Source: Bradyrhizobium guangdongense
GTDB taxonomy: Bacteria; Pseudomonadota; Alphaproteobacteria; Rhizobiales; Xanthobacteraceae
DNA: 64,000 nt
NCBI RefSeq assembly: GCF_004114975.1
Contig: NZ_CP030051.1
Coordinates: 7,392,046-7,456,045, forward strand
Direction: 5' to 3'
In this document: positions 37,997 through 46,613 of the stretch, in pieces
Position numbering within the stretch: the stretch's first letter is position 1
Layout: each line of letters opens with the position of its first letter
Notes under the pieces: generated by a model
What the model was told of the DNA's origin: nothing
What the model saw: the letters and a program-made list of their open reading frames with translations, nothing else
The model's database searches: none
Program-made: the position numbers and the translations under genes

Positions 37997-39424
37997 ATGG
38001 CGCTGTCGAGCAATTTCAATAAGCCGTTTGGGGATCCCTCGAACTATCCGCCGGCGGCCGGCGACGAGGACATACGCGCCCTGTTGCATCGGACGGCCGA
38101 CGAATCGGCCGTCTTCAAACATCAGTTCCCGCCGCGCTTCCCGATCAGCGGCCGCACTTATTTCGGCGGCCTGCCGACGGCGCCGGCTGATTTTCGCTGG
38201 CCACGCGCACCGGACGGCACGCCCTATTCGTTCATGGCGCAAGTCGACTGTGCGGAGCTTCCCGACTTCCAGCTCCGCAAGTTCCTGCCGGCAAGCGGCG
38301 TGCTGCATTTCTTCGTGAATTGGGATGTCTTTGACGGCTTGGATGAGGCTCAGAGCTGGCCCAACCACGTCGTTCTCAGCCGCGACACCACAGAACCTTG
38401 CCGTGAGGTGCGTCCACCGGACGATCTGCCGCCGTGCTACGGAGCCTCGAACGCCAGATTCTATTTCCCGTGGCTCGAGCATACTGACCGGCACGACTAC
38501 CCGAGGGCATTCGCCAGGAAGGCCATGACGATGGGTGTGGTGCGCACCTTTGCCGAAGAGCACCCGAGGGAATTGGACGGCAATTCGGCGGGGCGCTACC
38601 AGCAGATCTGGGAGGAGGAGCAAGCTGCCGAGCTCGCGCGTTTCTATGGCGATCCCGTGATCGCAGATGCGCTCCCCGGACCGAAGGACGACTTTGCGGC
38701 GAGGCGAACCGTTCAGCGGCCCACAACGACATTTCCCGCGGGCTGGATCGATATCGAGGTCTTTTGCGGCCTCTTCCTCAAGGAGGTGCTCGAAAGGGGC
38801 ATCAAGCAAATCGAGCGCGGCAAGGATGCGGCCGGCCAACCGTGGCCCGTTGACCCCGCGGCGGTCCGGGCAGCTTACGAGAATGCTCTGACCACAGCGA
38901 ACGGGTGGATCGAGAGGTCGCGCAGTGCCGGACTCACGAGCCCTGTGCCGGAGGCAGACCGAATGGCGTTCTGGAGCTGGCTCGAGGAGATGAACGCCGC
39001 CGCCGTCGACCCGATAACCGATAGCAGGTGCGCGCGGGTCCTCAACCAGCTGAGCTGGAAAACAGTGCGCACTGGCGCTCACATCTGCCTGTCCGCCAGT
39101 GAAGCCGCATCGTCGCTCGTGCCCGAGGAAATGATGGGCGAGCTGCGCATGGAGCACAGCGTGCTGGTGGCGGGCAAATGGCCCCGCCGGGCCGGACGCC
39201 ACCAAATGCTCGGCGCCGGCCGCGATGTGCAGGGCGCACCACGGCGCCATACGCTGGCAGCCGGGGATCCGCTCCTCAGCGACGTGCTCCTCCTGCAACT
39301 CGACACCGATTGGGCCGTGCCGTGGATGCTGGCCGACTGCGGCGTGCTGCAATATTGGATTTCCGTGAGCGATCTTCGCGCCGAAAGATTTGACCGGGTC
39401 CGCGTAACGATCGAGGGGCATTGA
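37997..39424 (+). CDS. DUF1963 (YwqG-like) domain protein
   Basis: This 475-residue cytoplasmic protein of unknown function shows the DUF1963 pattern. FPISGRTYFGGLPTAPADFRWPR is the opening PxxxFGGxPxxP...WP motif, and SFMAQVDCAELPDF the next conserved strand. The C-terminal part repeats the family's W/LLQLDTD motif (LLLQLDTDWAVPWMLADCGVLQYWIS). B. subtilis YwqG lies in a locus with a polymorphic toxin, which allows but does not prove a role in immunity. Codon use is less biased than in neighbours, suggesting transfer. The start may be 37997 (ATG) or the GTG at 37988. Confidence 0.78.
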   Translation: MALSSNFNKPFGDPSNYPPAAGDEDIRALLHRTADESAVFKHQFPPRFPISGRTYFGGLPTAPADFRWPRAPDGTPYSFMAQVDCAELPDFQLRKFLPASGVLHFFVNWDVFDGLDEAQSWPNHVVLSRDTTEPCREVRPPDDLPPCYGASNARFYFPWLEHTDRHDYPRAFARKAMTMGVVRTFAEEHPRELDGNSAGRYQQIWEEEQAAELARFYGDPVIADALPGPKDDFAARRTVQRPTTTFPAGWIDIEVFCGLFLKEVLERGIKQIERGKDAAGQPWPVDPAAVRAAYENALTTANGWIERSRSAGLTSPVPEADRMAFWSWLEEMNAAAVDPITDSRCARVLNQLSWKTVRTGAHICLSASEAASSLVPEEMMGELRMEHSVLVAGKWPRRAGRHQMLGAGRDVQGAPRRHTLAAGDPLLSDVLLLQLDTDWAVPWMLADCGVLQYWISVSDLRAERFDRVRVTIEGH

Positions 39425-39821
39425 CCCCTTGGCGCGTTCGATCGTGTCTTCGGGACGAGGGCGTAGCGTGAGATCGCGGCCCGTCGCAACTTCGCCCGTT
39501 CGAGCGTATCGCCGGCTATGGAATCATAGCGCCACGGCGAAGCAATAGTGCCCATCTTCATCGGCCGTGGCGCGCCAGTTCTATGCCCAAGTACGTCCAC
39601 CGGCCCTGAGAGCCGCTGCCAGCACTATTAGGGGTCACGGCTGGCGACACCGGATGATCCGCAATTCTGGCGCGACGACGAGCAGACCCGTCCCGGTTGG
39701 ATATGAGAACGGTCGTATGGTCGCTAGCGGACGGCAAAATAGACGTCGCGATCTCGACGAGAGTACGCTGCGATAAAGCTCTGCTCAGAGTACCGCCGCA
39801 GACCCTTACCGCAATGGGATG
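39425..39821. other. Gene-poor gap between DUF1963 and DUF4272 genes
   Basis: I see no gene with a proper start and ribosome site here. The short open frames on either strand lack codon bias. The minus strand between about 39430 and 39555 encodes a fragment (IASPWRYDSIAG) that looks like part of a worn-out reading frame, but I cannot assign it. Confidence 0.4.
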
Positions 39822-40586
39822 TTAGGTGTCAGTCGTGACATCATCCCACGCTTGCTCGTTGTATCCGATAAGCCAGTTCAAAGCGTAGTGTCTTTCTTCC
39901 GTTACACCGGGATCGAGATCTGCCGGTACTCGCAGTCCTTTGATTTGGGCGTTTCGAACGGCCCAGTGGTACCTGTAGATCAGATCAGCTTGATCGAGAA
40001 TGTCAGCGATCGGACGAAGTTCGGCGTCTTCGATGAATTGTGAGGTTGTCCTTTCGGCCATCGTGCTCGCGGCGAATGGTACGTCGCAAATCTGAGTTGG
40101 CTTGCCGAGTTGGGCCACGAAGCCCAATGCCCAAAGCAGCGTCCAGGCGGCTTCGTGCCTCCACGTGAATTGAATCCGGTCGGGCTGCGAGGGGGAATTG
40201 TCGAGCACGAAGGCGAGCTCCTTGGGCGTCAGATGCGGACGGAGTTCGTATGATTCCAAAAGTCGCTCTACTAGCTCTTCACCAAGCCCTTTGCCCTTTG
40301 CGGCAACGAAAAGGAGACAAAGAGTGCGCAGCGCGACCTCTTCTTTTGAGCGTCTCAGCGCCTCAGACGCGGTGTCGATAACCGGCAACGCCGCCATGAA
40401 AGGCACACCCTGGGCTTGAAGAAGCCTTTCCGATCGGAGCTTCCTGTCAACAGCTTCCGCTGGGATTCCCCTGTTCTCCCCTAACCCCCTCCCACTCGGG
40501 ATAAAGTCCTTTGGGGTGCCCGGACCGTCGGCACCTCCCGTCCCCTGCGCCTGTGTCTTGGACTTCAACCAATCGAAGAAACCCAT
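39822..40586 (-). CDS. DUF4272 domain protein
   Basis: This 254-residue protein of unknown function has the DUF4272 pattern: GVPFMAALPVIDTASEALRR with SKEEVALRTLCLLFVAAKG, ELAFVLDNSPSQPDRIQFTWRHEAAWTLLWALG, and the end ERHYALNWLIGYNEQAWDDVTTDT. The first 40 residues are a Gly/Pro-rich linker after MGFFDWLKSKT. I chose the ATG at 40586, with GGGGCAGG just before it; the frame is open 18 codons further. Base use is less GC-biased than in core genes. It converges with the DUF1963 gene across a 400-base gap. Confidence 0.82.
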   Translation of the reverse strand: MGFFDWLKSKTQAQGTGGADGPGTPKDFIPSGRGLGENRGIPAEAVDRKLRSERLLQAQGVPFMAALPVIDTASEALRRSKEEVALRTLCLLFVAAKGKGLGEELVERLLESYELRPHLTPKELAFVLDNSPSQPDRIQFTWRHEAAWTLLWALGFVAQLGKPTQICDVPFAASTMAERTTSQFIEDAELRPIADILDQADLIYRYHWAVRNAQIKGLRVPADLDPGVTEERHYALNWLIGYNEQAWDDVTTDT

Positions 40587-40985
40587 CCTGCCCCCAACCG
40601 GTGCAATCGACCCTGTCCCGCCAGTCAGAGCATACTCCAAATTCGCCCGTAAGTTGTATTGAAGTGGTGAAGTTCAGCGGCGAGAAGGCAGCGCCCGGAT
40701 GGTATCTAGCGGCTCACCGCGCTGGGCCACGCGAACGCTCGCGCCGGCGCTGGCGGATTGCAGCGGATCAAATGGCACGAGGGCTCTGCCGGTTCTTCGC
40801 TGTCCGGCGTCCGTCTCAACGATCAGAACCGATCCACGCAAACGCGCCGAGCGCCGGACTCAACACTCCTTCGTACGCAGAAAAGCCGGCTCTGTGCCCC
40901 CCATCACGGCAGCGCGGCCGACATAACCGCATTCTCCTCGGATCGCGCGCGGAATGGTCCGCCCGATATACAAAAGGAGACTGCC
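40587..40985. other. Upstream region of the double-glycine peptide and DUF4272 genes
   Basis: This divergent 400-base gap should hold promoters for both flanking genes. The frame of the peptide is open back to 40758, but the extra part has no start with a ribosome site and looks non-coding. I find no clear -35/-10 pair. The strong AAAAGGAGA ribosome site of the peptide lies at 40972-40980. Confidence 0.4.
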
Positions 40986-41126
40986 ATGCAGAACATGGCT
41001 CGCGAATTGACGGAGATGGAGCTCGAGACGATTTCCGGCGGAAGCTTCTGGGGCAGCATTGCCGGGTTCTTCCGCGGCCTGTTCGGCGGCCCCGGCGACC
41101 TGCGCCGTCCGCTCGACCGTCCCTGA
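40986..41126 (+). CDS. Small peptide with double-glycine (bacteriocin-type) leader
   Basis: This predicted 46-residue peptide begins MQNMARELTEMELETISGG. The ELTEMELETISGG part fits the leader that C39-peptidase ABC exporters cut after GG. The remaining 27 residues (SFWGSIAGFFRGLFGG, then PGDLRRPLDRP) have an aromatic, glycine-rich, amphipathic half and a basic Pro-rich tail. The ribosome site AAAAGGAGA ends 5 bases before the ATG, much better than usual here. No exporter, modification or immunity gene is adjacent, so it is either an orphan bacteriocin-like precursor exported by a remote system or a signalling peptide. It is followed by a strong hairpin. Confidence 0.72.
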   Translation: MQNMARELTEMELETISGGSFWGSIAGFFRGLFGGPGDLRRPLDRP

Positions 41127-41155
41127 TCTCAACTCATTTCTCGACTGCAGCATCC

Positions 41156-41183
41156 GGACGAGGGTCGCACGCGGCCCTCGTCC
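41156..41183 (+). terminator. Hairpin after the double-glycine peptide gene
   Basis: GGACGAGGG (41156-41164) pairs with CCCTCGTCC (41175-41183), and the inner CGC-AC-GCG can pair too. It lies 29 bases after the peptide stop and 10 bases before the end of the convergent gene, so it could end both transcripts. There is no T-run. Confidence 0.55.
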
Positions 41184-41192
41184 TCGCCGAAT

Positions 41193-41486
41193 TCAGTGCC
41201 TGATATGCTCGAACACGACGATCACGCCGGTCGGCTCGGGCTCGTGTGCCATCAGGCGCGTCAGATCTGCATCGCTCCAGTCCGCGAGGCTGACGACTTC
41301 GCCGGTCTCGCGGTCCGCGCCGGCCGACGGGGTCGGCTCCAGGACCTTCAGTCCCATCTCGTCGACGAAGAACGTGTGCTCGCCGAACATGCTGTTGAGC
41401 TGCGGCATGGCGGGATGCTCGTCGGGCAGCACCTGCGCGCCGAGCTGGTTGACGGTCTGCTTCACCTGTTCGGATGTGAGCTTCAT
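41193..41486 (-). CDS. Hypothetical 97-residue acidic protein
   Basis: The protein begins MKLTSEQVKQTVNQLGAQVLPDEHPAMPQLNSMFG and continues with EHTFFVDEMGLKVLEP and an acidic C-half. I recognise no catalytic motif and no signal peptide. A GGAG ribosome site lies 6 bases before the ATG at 41486, and codon use is typical, so it is probably real. It converges with the double-glycine peptide gene. Confidence 0.68.
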   Translation of the reverse strand: MKLTSEQVKQTVNQLGAQVLPDEHPAMPQLNSMFGEHTFFVDEMGLKVLEPTPSAGADRETGEVVSLADWSDADLTRLMAHEPEPTGVIVVFEHIRH

Positions 41487-41688
41487 GAGCTGCTCCGTTC
41501 TGTCATTCGCGTTTCGTGGAACTGAGCCGGAGCGTGCGTGTTCCCTGCGCCTGTCTCGCCTGGCTCACACGTCCGAACAGGTGCTGCGCGCGAATGTTCC
41601 TGCAAGATGAATTTTGTGATCGCGTGCTGCATCTGCCGTGTTCACGTCGTGGGATCGCCACAGGATTTCCACGATCCGCCGGGCTACG

Positions 41689-42375
41689 CTACTCGCTCCT
41701 GACTTCGCCAATCGAAAGTGCGCAGATGCGTGACAGATAGGTGTAGGGAAGGCCGGTCTCCTCGGCCCAAGCGTTGAACTGCGCCTGCACTTTTGCGAGA
41801 TCGCCTTTCGACTTGACCTCTTCGGCGATGTCGAGGCCGGCATCGCGCAGGCAGGCGACGACGTCCTTCGAGGTGACGAAGCCGTCCCAGCCGACGAAAC
41901 GCAGCAGCATCTGCCCTGTGTTGCCGCCCAGCCGGCTGCCGCGCTTGGCGAGGAGATCGAGCAGGCCGATCTCGTTGGACGGCGGCCATGCCGCCAGAAA
42001 CCTGCCGAAGCTGCCGTGCTCCTTCGCAATCTCCTGCACGAAGGCCGCATTCTCGCGCACCGACATGATCTTGGCGCCGTTGCGCACGATCCGCGCGTCG
42101 CGCAGCAGGCCTTCCCAATAATCCTCGGGCTGGAAGCTCAGCTTGGCCGGCTGGAAGCGCAGGAAGGCGTCTTCGAAGCCGTCCCATTTGGCGTCGATCA
42201 CGCTCCAGGCAAACCCTGCGCAAAACACCCGCTTGGTCATCTCGGCGAGGATGCGATCGTCGCCGAGCCTGGCCAGGCGTTTGTGGTCCGGCTTCTCAGG
42301 CATCAGCCTGTCGAGCGCCTTGGGACCGCCCTTGCGCTTCTCGGCGCGGGCGCGAATGGTCTTGAAGGAAGTCAT
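41689..42375 (-). CDS. DNA-3-methyladenine glycosylase I family protein
   Basis: This 228-residue protein fits the 3-methyladenine glycosylase I family, which removes alkylated bases from DNA. Supporting segments are FCAGFAWSVIDAKWDGFEDAFLRFQP (the Tag-like F-x-x-G-x-x-W pattern), a helix-hairpin-like LGGNTGQMLLRFVGWDGFVTSKDVVACLRDAGL and the usual length. The zinc-binding Cys/His of E. coli Tag are not evident, so this is the divergent branch found in rhizobia. I chose the ATG at 42375 (MTSFKTIRAR); the frame is open 11 codons upstream. The GNAT gene follows at 42486 on the same strand. Confidence 0.78.
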   Translation of the reverse strand: MTSFKTIRARAEKRKGGPKALDRLMPEKPDHKRLARLGDDRILAEMTKRVFCAGFAWSVIDAKWDGFEDAFLRFQPAKLSFQPEDYWEGLLRDARIVRNGAKIMSVRENAAFVQEIAKEHGSFGRFLAAWPPSNEIGLLDLLAKRGSRLGGNTGQMLLRFVGWDGFVTSKDVVACLRDAGLDIAEEVKSKGDLAKVQAQFNAWAEETGLPYTYLSRICALSIGEVRSE

Positions 42376-42485
42376 GCGGACACCTGCGACAAAGGTGCTC
42401 CACGACATCAGAATTCGGCGATCCGGTCCAGCCCCACTGGCGTCGGGCGGCTCGCACGGCGCACGGACGGTCGAGCAAACCTTGG

Positions 42486-43016
42486 CTATCGCAACAAACG
42501 TTTTGCAAGATGGACGGAGAACCAGTCTCCGAGGCCGGAGCTTTCATAACCCGCCTTCTTTGCAAGGCCGCGCATCTCCACATTCGCCCGCGCCGTTTCG
42601 GCCGCGATCATCTCGTGACCGAGATCGCCCGCCTGCCGCTCCATCGCATTCATCATCTGCAGGCCGATGCCCTTGCGCTGAAACATATCGGCCACGGAGA
42701 TGGCGAAATCTCCGCAACGCGCGGCCGCATCATAGGCATATCGCGTTTCGCCGATGATCGTGGCCGGCCCTCCTCCCTGCCTGAGTTCGGCCAGCAAGGT
42801 GAAATGACCGGGATGGCCAGCCATGGCGACGCATTCCGCTGCAACCACCGCGAGGTCGGCGCGCGCTCCCATGAAACGCCTGTTGCGCGACATCGAGGAC
42901 AGGCCGGTGAAATAGATCGAGAGGCTTTCGACATCAGATGCCTTGGCGGGACGGATGCAGACCGGACCCGTGATCCGATGCGGCCGGACGACGGCATCCA
43001 GAGACAGCTGTGACAT
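42486..43016 (-). CDS. GNAT-family N-acetyltransferase
   Basis: This 176-residue protein has the GNAT fold: VCIRPAKASDVESLSIYF at the start, GDFAISVADMFQRKGIGLQMMNAMERQA (the acetyl-CoA pyrophosphate loop QRKGIG) and ENVEMRGLAKKAGY-like late motif (here ARANVEMRGLAKKAGYES). The substrate is unknown. It starts at the ATG at 43016. It lies 110 bases upstream of the glycosylase gene and may be co-transcribed with it. Confidence 0.88.
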   Translation of the reverse strand: MSQLSLDAVVRPHRITGPVCIRPAKASDVESLSIYFTGLSSMSRNRRFMGARADLAVVAAECVAMAGHPGHFTLLAELRQGGGPATIIGETRYAYDAAARCGDFAISVADMFQRKGIGLQMMNAMERQAGDLGHEMIAAETARANVEMRGLAKKAGYESSGLGDWFSVHLAKRLLR

Positions 43017-43153
43017 GCGCGAGGCTCTCGGCAGGTTACGGGACTAGCAGACCTAGCCGAGGTCACGCGTTCGCGGCTTGGACGTGGCCGCCAATCTTGC
43101 TGCCGAAAACGAACTGCCCTTGTCCGGTGCTTGATGTCACACAGAGGCCGCGC

Positions 43154-44680
43154 TCATGCGGCCTCACGCCTTCCAACGCGCCGCTCCGGCCGTGCTGCCG
43201 TCATCGCCTGCTCTTCGGCATCCTGGGGCGCACCCCAAAATTCCCGCACCGTCGGGCCCCATCGCAGCCGTCGGGCGCGCAGGAATTCCAGGATCTCGTG
43301 CGGCCAGACCCGGCGTCCCATCTGCGTGTACCAGCGCATGGCATGACGCAGGCCCGCATCGCGCTGAAACAGCACGCGCCAGATCGCCTTTGGGCGACAT
43401 TGCAGCACCATCTCCGTGAACTTGAACCAGACCAGCACCCGCCACGGCGCCATGTGGCGCGTGGCCAGCACCTGGTGCTTGTAGTCCCAGCGACGGCGAT
43501 CCGGCTGGATCACGCGCCGGTCGGCCGCAAGGCGGAAATACGGTGTCCAGCGATGCGGCGTGACTTAGAGCAGCTGGACCTGATCGGGATCATAGGCGAG
43601 CAGCTGCTTCAACCCGCGCCAGTGATCGCGATCGGTCTCCTCTTCGAACCCGACCACCCAGGTTGCCATCGACAGGATGCCGTGCTGCCGCAGAAGGCGA
43701 ATGGCCTCGCGGTCCGTCGCTGTCGTGGCACCCTTTCGGATCAGCTCCAGTGTCTTCTCGTCGGTATTCTCCAGCCCGAGCAGGAAGCGCTGCCAGCCGG
43801 CCTTCTTGTAGAGATGCAGGATGTCGGCATCGCGCACGATGTCGTCGGCACGGGTCGAGCCGACCAGGATGAGTTCGACATTCTCGGCGATCAGCGCGTC
43901 GAGAAAGGCGCGCCATGCTTTCTTCGAGACGGTCGGATTTTCGTCGGCAAAATTGATGACCTTGACGCCGTGCTCGCGATGCAGGCGCGCCAACTCCTTG
44001 GCAAAGCGGACGGGATCACGATGGCGCCAGCGCGTCCAGAAGCCCCGCTGGCCACAATAATTGCACAGATGCGGACAGCCACGCGAGAACTGCACGACCA
44101 CGGCGCGCAGGCCGCCCCAATAGCTGTAGCGCGCGTGATCGATCAGCTCCCAGCCGATCCGATAGGCGTCAAGATCCGCAATCACGGGCGCCGGGGACGT
44201 CGCGCGTGGACCGGCAGCGTCGCGAAACGCGATGCCGGGAATGCTGCCGAGATCGTGGCCGCATTCGAGCGCTCGCATCAGGCGCCGCGCCGTCTCTTCA
44301 CCTTCGCCGCGCACGATCGCGCTGACATGGGGCTCGTCGCGCAGGATCTCCCGCCAGTGATAGGTCGGGAAGACGCCGCCATAGACGATCAGAACGCGCG
44401 GCATCGCTTTCACCAGGGCCCGCGCAATCTCTGAAATGACGGGATGTCCGGAGGTCGAGCCGGAATGGCCGAACAGCACGGCATCCGGGGCAAAGCGGTT
44501 CGCTTCGCTGATGATGTCCGCGGCCGGCATCGGGCCGAACTCGGCGTCGATCAGCCGCACGACGTGGCCGTCGTCGATCAGCGGCCCGCCGATCGCAAGC
44601 AGGCCGAGCGGCGGCAGATGATCGTCCGGAATCCGACTTCCGATCGAGGGATGAGGCACATTGACGAGAAGAACACGCAT
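43154..44680 (-). pseudogene. B12-binding radical SAM protein (BchE/P-methylase type), broken by an in-frame TAA
   Basis: The intact gene would encode about 508 residues. An N-terminal cobalamin-binding domain (MRVLLVNVPHPSIGSRIPDD, LFGHSGSTSGHP) is followed by a radical SAM domain with the cluster motif GCPHLCNYCG (CxxxCxxC). Codon 372, at 43567-43565, is TAA, within QLL-stop-VTPHRWTPYFRLA, where relatives carry Tyr (LLYVTPHRW). The same frame then continues for 136 codons with conserved sequence (RRRWDYKHQVLATRHMAPWR). A single base change thus explains the break. The radical SAM core is intact, so the truncated 371-residue product might still fold. The reaction is unknown. Confidence 0.82.
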
Positions 44681-44810
44681 GGACTTTCGCTCCCGCTTTG
44701 GCTGGCGTGATCGTCCGTCCCACTTCGATGAAGAAGCCCAATCCCCCGACTGAACCTGAAGACACTGTACTGGAACTGCCGCGGAGCTCTTGCTCGGCTC
44801 CGCCTCACTC

Positions 44811-45551
44811 CTACGCCCGCGAGAGTGAAGGCACCTCCTCGGGCAGGATGGCCTGAAGGCCGCCGAAACGGCGCTCGCGGCCATGGAAGGAGGCCAGCGC
44901 CGCGGCGAGATCGCCCGCGTCGAATTCGGGCCACATCCGCTCGGTGAAATGCAGCTCGGCATAGGCGCCTTCCCAGAGCAGGAAGTCCGACAGCCGCTTT
45001 TCACCCGAGGTACGGATGATGAGATCGACGTCGCGCAAGCCGGCCTCGCCGGTGACGAGCTGCGAGAAGGCTTCGCGGGTCAGGCTGGTCAGCGCGGCGG
45101 CTTTCGCCGCGGCGTTCAGGATGGCATCGCGCGCGGAGTAGTCGACGGCGATCCGCAAGTGCAGCGTTGCGCCGTGTGCGGTGGCGTCCTCTGCGCGCGC
45201 GATGGCGTTAGCGATGCCTTCAGGCAGGCGATCACGGCGGCCGATCACGTTGAGCTTCACGCCATTCTTCACCAGGCTCTGCACTTCATTGGCGAGATAG
45301 AAGCGGAGCAGTGTCATCAGCGCGGCGACCTCGGCTTTCGGCCGGCGCCAATTGTCGGTCGAGAACGCGTAGAGCGTCAGCGTGCCGATGCCCTGCTTGG
45401 GCGCTGCCTCGACGATGCGACGGATCGTCTCGACGCCGGCCTCGTGGCCGCGCACGCGCGAGAGGCCTCGCCGTGTCGCCCATCGTCCGTTGCCGTCCAT
45501 GATGATGCCGACATGAAGCTTGTCATTGAGGGACGTGACGTCACTTTGCAT
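44811..45551 (-). CDS. uppS: Cis-prenyl transferase (undecaprenyl diphosphate synthase-like)
   Basis: This 246-residue cytoplasmic enzyme condenses isopentenyl diphosphate units with cis geometry. The signature HVGIIMDGNGRWATRRG holds the catalytic Asp, RGHEAGVETIRR the conserved region II, YAFSTDNWRRP region III, and DLIIRTSGEKRLSDFLLWEGAYAELHFT region V. It is not in the usual frr-cdsA cluster of uppS, so it is probably a paralogue, for instance for a hopanoid- or polyprenol-related pathway. A perfect palindrome (45543-45559) overlaps its ATG at 45551. It follows the winged-helix regulator gene by 31 bases. Confidence 0.9.
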   Translation of the reverse strand: MQSDVTSLNDKLHVGIIMDGNGRWATRRGLSRVRGHEAGVETIRRIVEAAPKQGIGTLTLYAFSTDNWRRPKAEVAALMTLLRFYLANEVQSLVKNGVKLNVIGRRDRLPEGIANAIARAEDATAHGATLHLRIAVDYSARDAILNAAAKAAALTSLTREAFSQLVTGEAGLRDVDLIIRTSGEKRLSDFLLWEGAYAELHFTERMWPEFDAGDLAAALASFHGRERRFGGLQAILPEEVPSLSRA

Positions 45552-45559
45552 CGCAAAGT
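45543..45559. promoter_or_regulatory. Palindromic operator candidate overlapping the uppS start codon
   Basis: ACTTTGC-ATC-GCAAAGT is a perfect 7-bp dyad that includes the start codon of uppS. A near-identical palindrome lies at 46614-46630 ahead of the unit's first gene. Likely ligand: the winged-helix protein encoded between the two sites. Confidence 0.72.
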
Positions 45560-45582
45560 CTCCGGTCAAAAAAAGGGAACGG

Positions 45583-45960
45583 TCAGGTCGGGAGAATTCC
45601 GAGGTGACCGAGCGGGGTTGCCTCGCGGCCGGCGGCCTTGGCGGCATCGCGCACCAGCCGCTCGAGCACCGCGAGATAGTCGAGGAAGCGGCGTCGGCCG
45701 GTCTTGGTAAGTCGGCAGGTGGTGTGCGGGCGATTGCCCTCGTAGCCCTTGGTCACCTCGACGAGGCCAGCCTCCTGGAGCACGGCGAGGTGCCGGCTGA
45801 GATTGCCGTCGGTGAGACCGCAGAGCTGCTTCAAATCGGCGAAGGCAAGCCCCTTCGGGTGAGCCATCAGCGAGGTCAGAAGCCCGAGCCTCGCCTTCTC
45901 GTGGATCACACGATCGAGCCCCTCATAGGAGAAAGGCGCGCTGTCAGTCTTCGACATCAT
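45583..45960 (-). CDS. Winged-helix (ArsR/MarR-like, HTH_34) transcriptional regulator
   Basis: This 125-residue DNA-binding protein has the helix-turn-helix FADLKQLCGLTDGNLSRHLAVLQEAGLVEVTKGYEGNRPHTTCRLTKTGRRRF, with a wing around YEGNRPHT. This is typical of the HTH_34 group, which often pairs with a membrane protein of unknown role. It overlaps the upstream membrane-protein gene by 17 bases and precedes uppS by 31. It probably represses the whole unit through the ACTTTG palindromes. An alternative start is one codon in (45957). Confidence 0.9.
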   Translation of the reverse strand: MMSKTDSAPFSYEGLDRVIHEKARLGLLTSLMAHPKGLAFADLKQLCGLTDGNLSRHLAVLQEAGLVEVTKGYEGNRPHTTCRLTKTGRRRFLDYLAVLERLVRDAAKAAGREATPLGHLGILPT

Positions 45961-46573
45961 TGTCTCCGGACGCGAAATACAGAATGGCCGCCATCATCGA
46001 CTGGCCAACCACGAAAGGCAGCCCCATGGTCCACGGCGACAGCATGTGGGTCCCGCTCGCCAGCACCACGACCGCAAAGCCCGAGACGAAGTACCAGGCG
46101 CCGGCGAACGCGACGCTGCGCGGCAGCGAACGAACCGATGCGAAAATACCGAGCGACACCAGGATCTGCCACAATCCCGGCAGCAGCCACAGCGTCTCGG
46201 CGGCGAACTTCCACATCACCACCGCAAGCAGCACGCCGGCGACGCCCGCCGGCAGGAACTGCTCGACGGCCTGGTGGATCATCGCGTCGGCAAGGCCGGA
46301 ATGATGACGACGCGAACGCGCGCGCATCTCGATCCAGATCATCAGGCCGGACAGCGCCGCTGCAACGAACCAGCCGAAAAAGAAACCGAGCGGCTCACCC
46401 GTGGGATCGCCGAGCAGCCAGAATTGCAGAATGGCGGTGACGAGTGCAACCGCGCCGGTGGCGACCATCGTCGCAGGACCGTAACCGCGGAACGCGGTGC
46501 CGGCCGCGATCTGGCTGCGGATCGCCACGATGTCGGCCAGCGCCTTGTCGAGATCCCGCATCGGCAACGCCAA
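45944..46573 (-). CDS. Hypothetical multi-pass membrane protein
   Basis: This 209-residue inner-membrane protein has about five hydrophobic segments after a soluble start DLDKALADIVAIRSQIAAGTAFRGYGP. I recognise no enzymatic motif. Such proteins are regularly encoded just before HTH_34 regulators and may act as their sensors or anti-regulators; this is inference from the overlap. A TTG at 46573 has a GGAG site 7 bases upstream, while an ATG four codons later (46561) has none at the right distance. Confidence 0.78.
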   Translation of the reverse strand: MALPMRDLDKALADIVAIRSQIAAGTAFRGYGPATMVATGAVALVTAILQFWLLGDPTGEPLGFFFGWFVAAALSGLMIWIEMRARSRRHHSGLADAMIHQAVEQFLPAGVAGVLLAVVMWKFAAETLWLLPGLWQILVSLGIFASVRSLPRSVAFAGAWYFVSGFAVVVLASGTHMLSPWTMGLPFVVGQSMMAAILYFASGDNDVED

Positions 46574-46613
46574 AACTCCGCTCCACCCGGCTCACGGACC
46601 GGCTTGCCCGGTC

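Noticed and set aside
39430..39555. Minus-strand fragment with IASPWRYD, possibly part of an insertion-sequence-linked reading frame
   Set aside because: The likeness rests on memory alone; there is no start, no terminal repeat and no transposase motif.
37698..41700. A mobile island integrated at tRNA-Arg
   Set aside because: I found no integrase gene, no transposase and no second copy of the tRNA 3' end in the window, so only the accessory character of the genes is supported.
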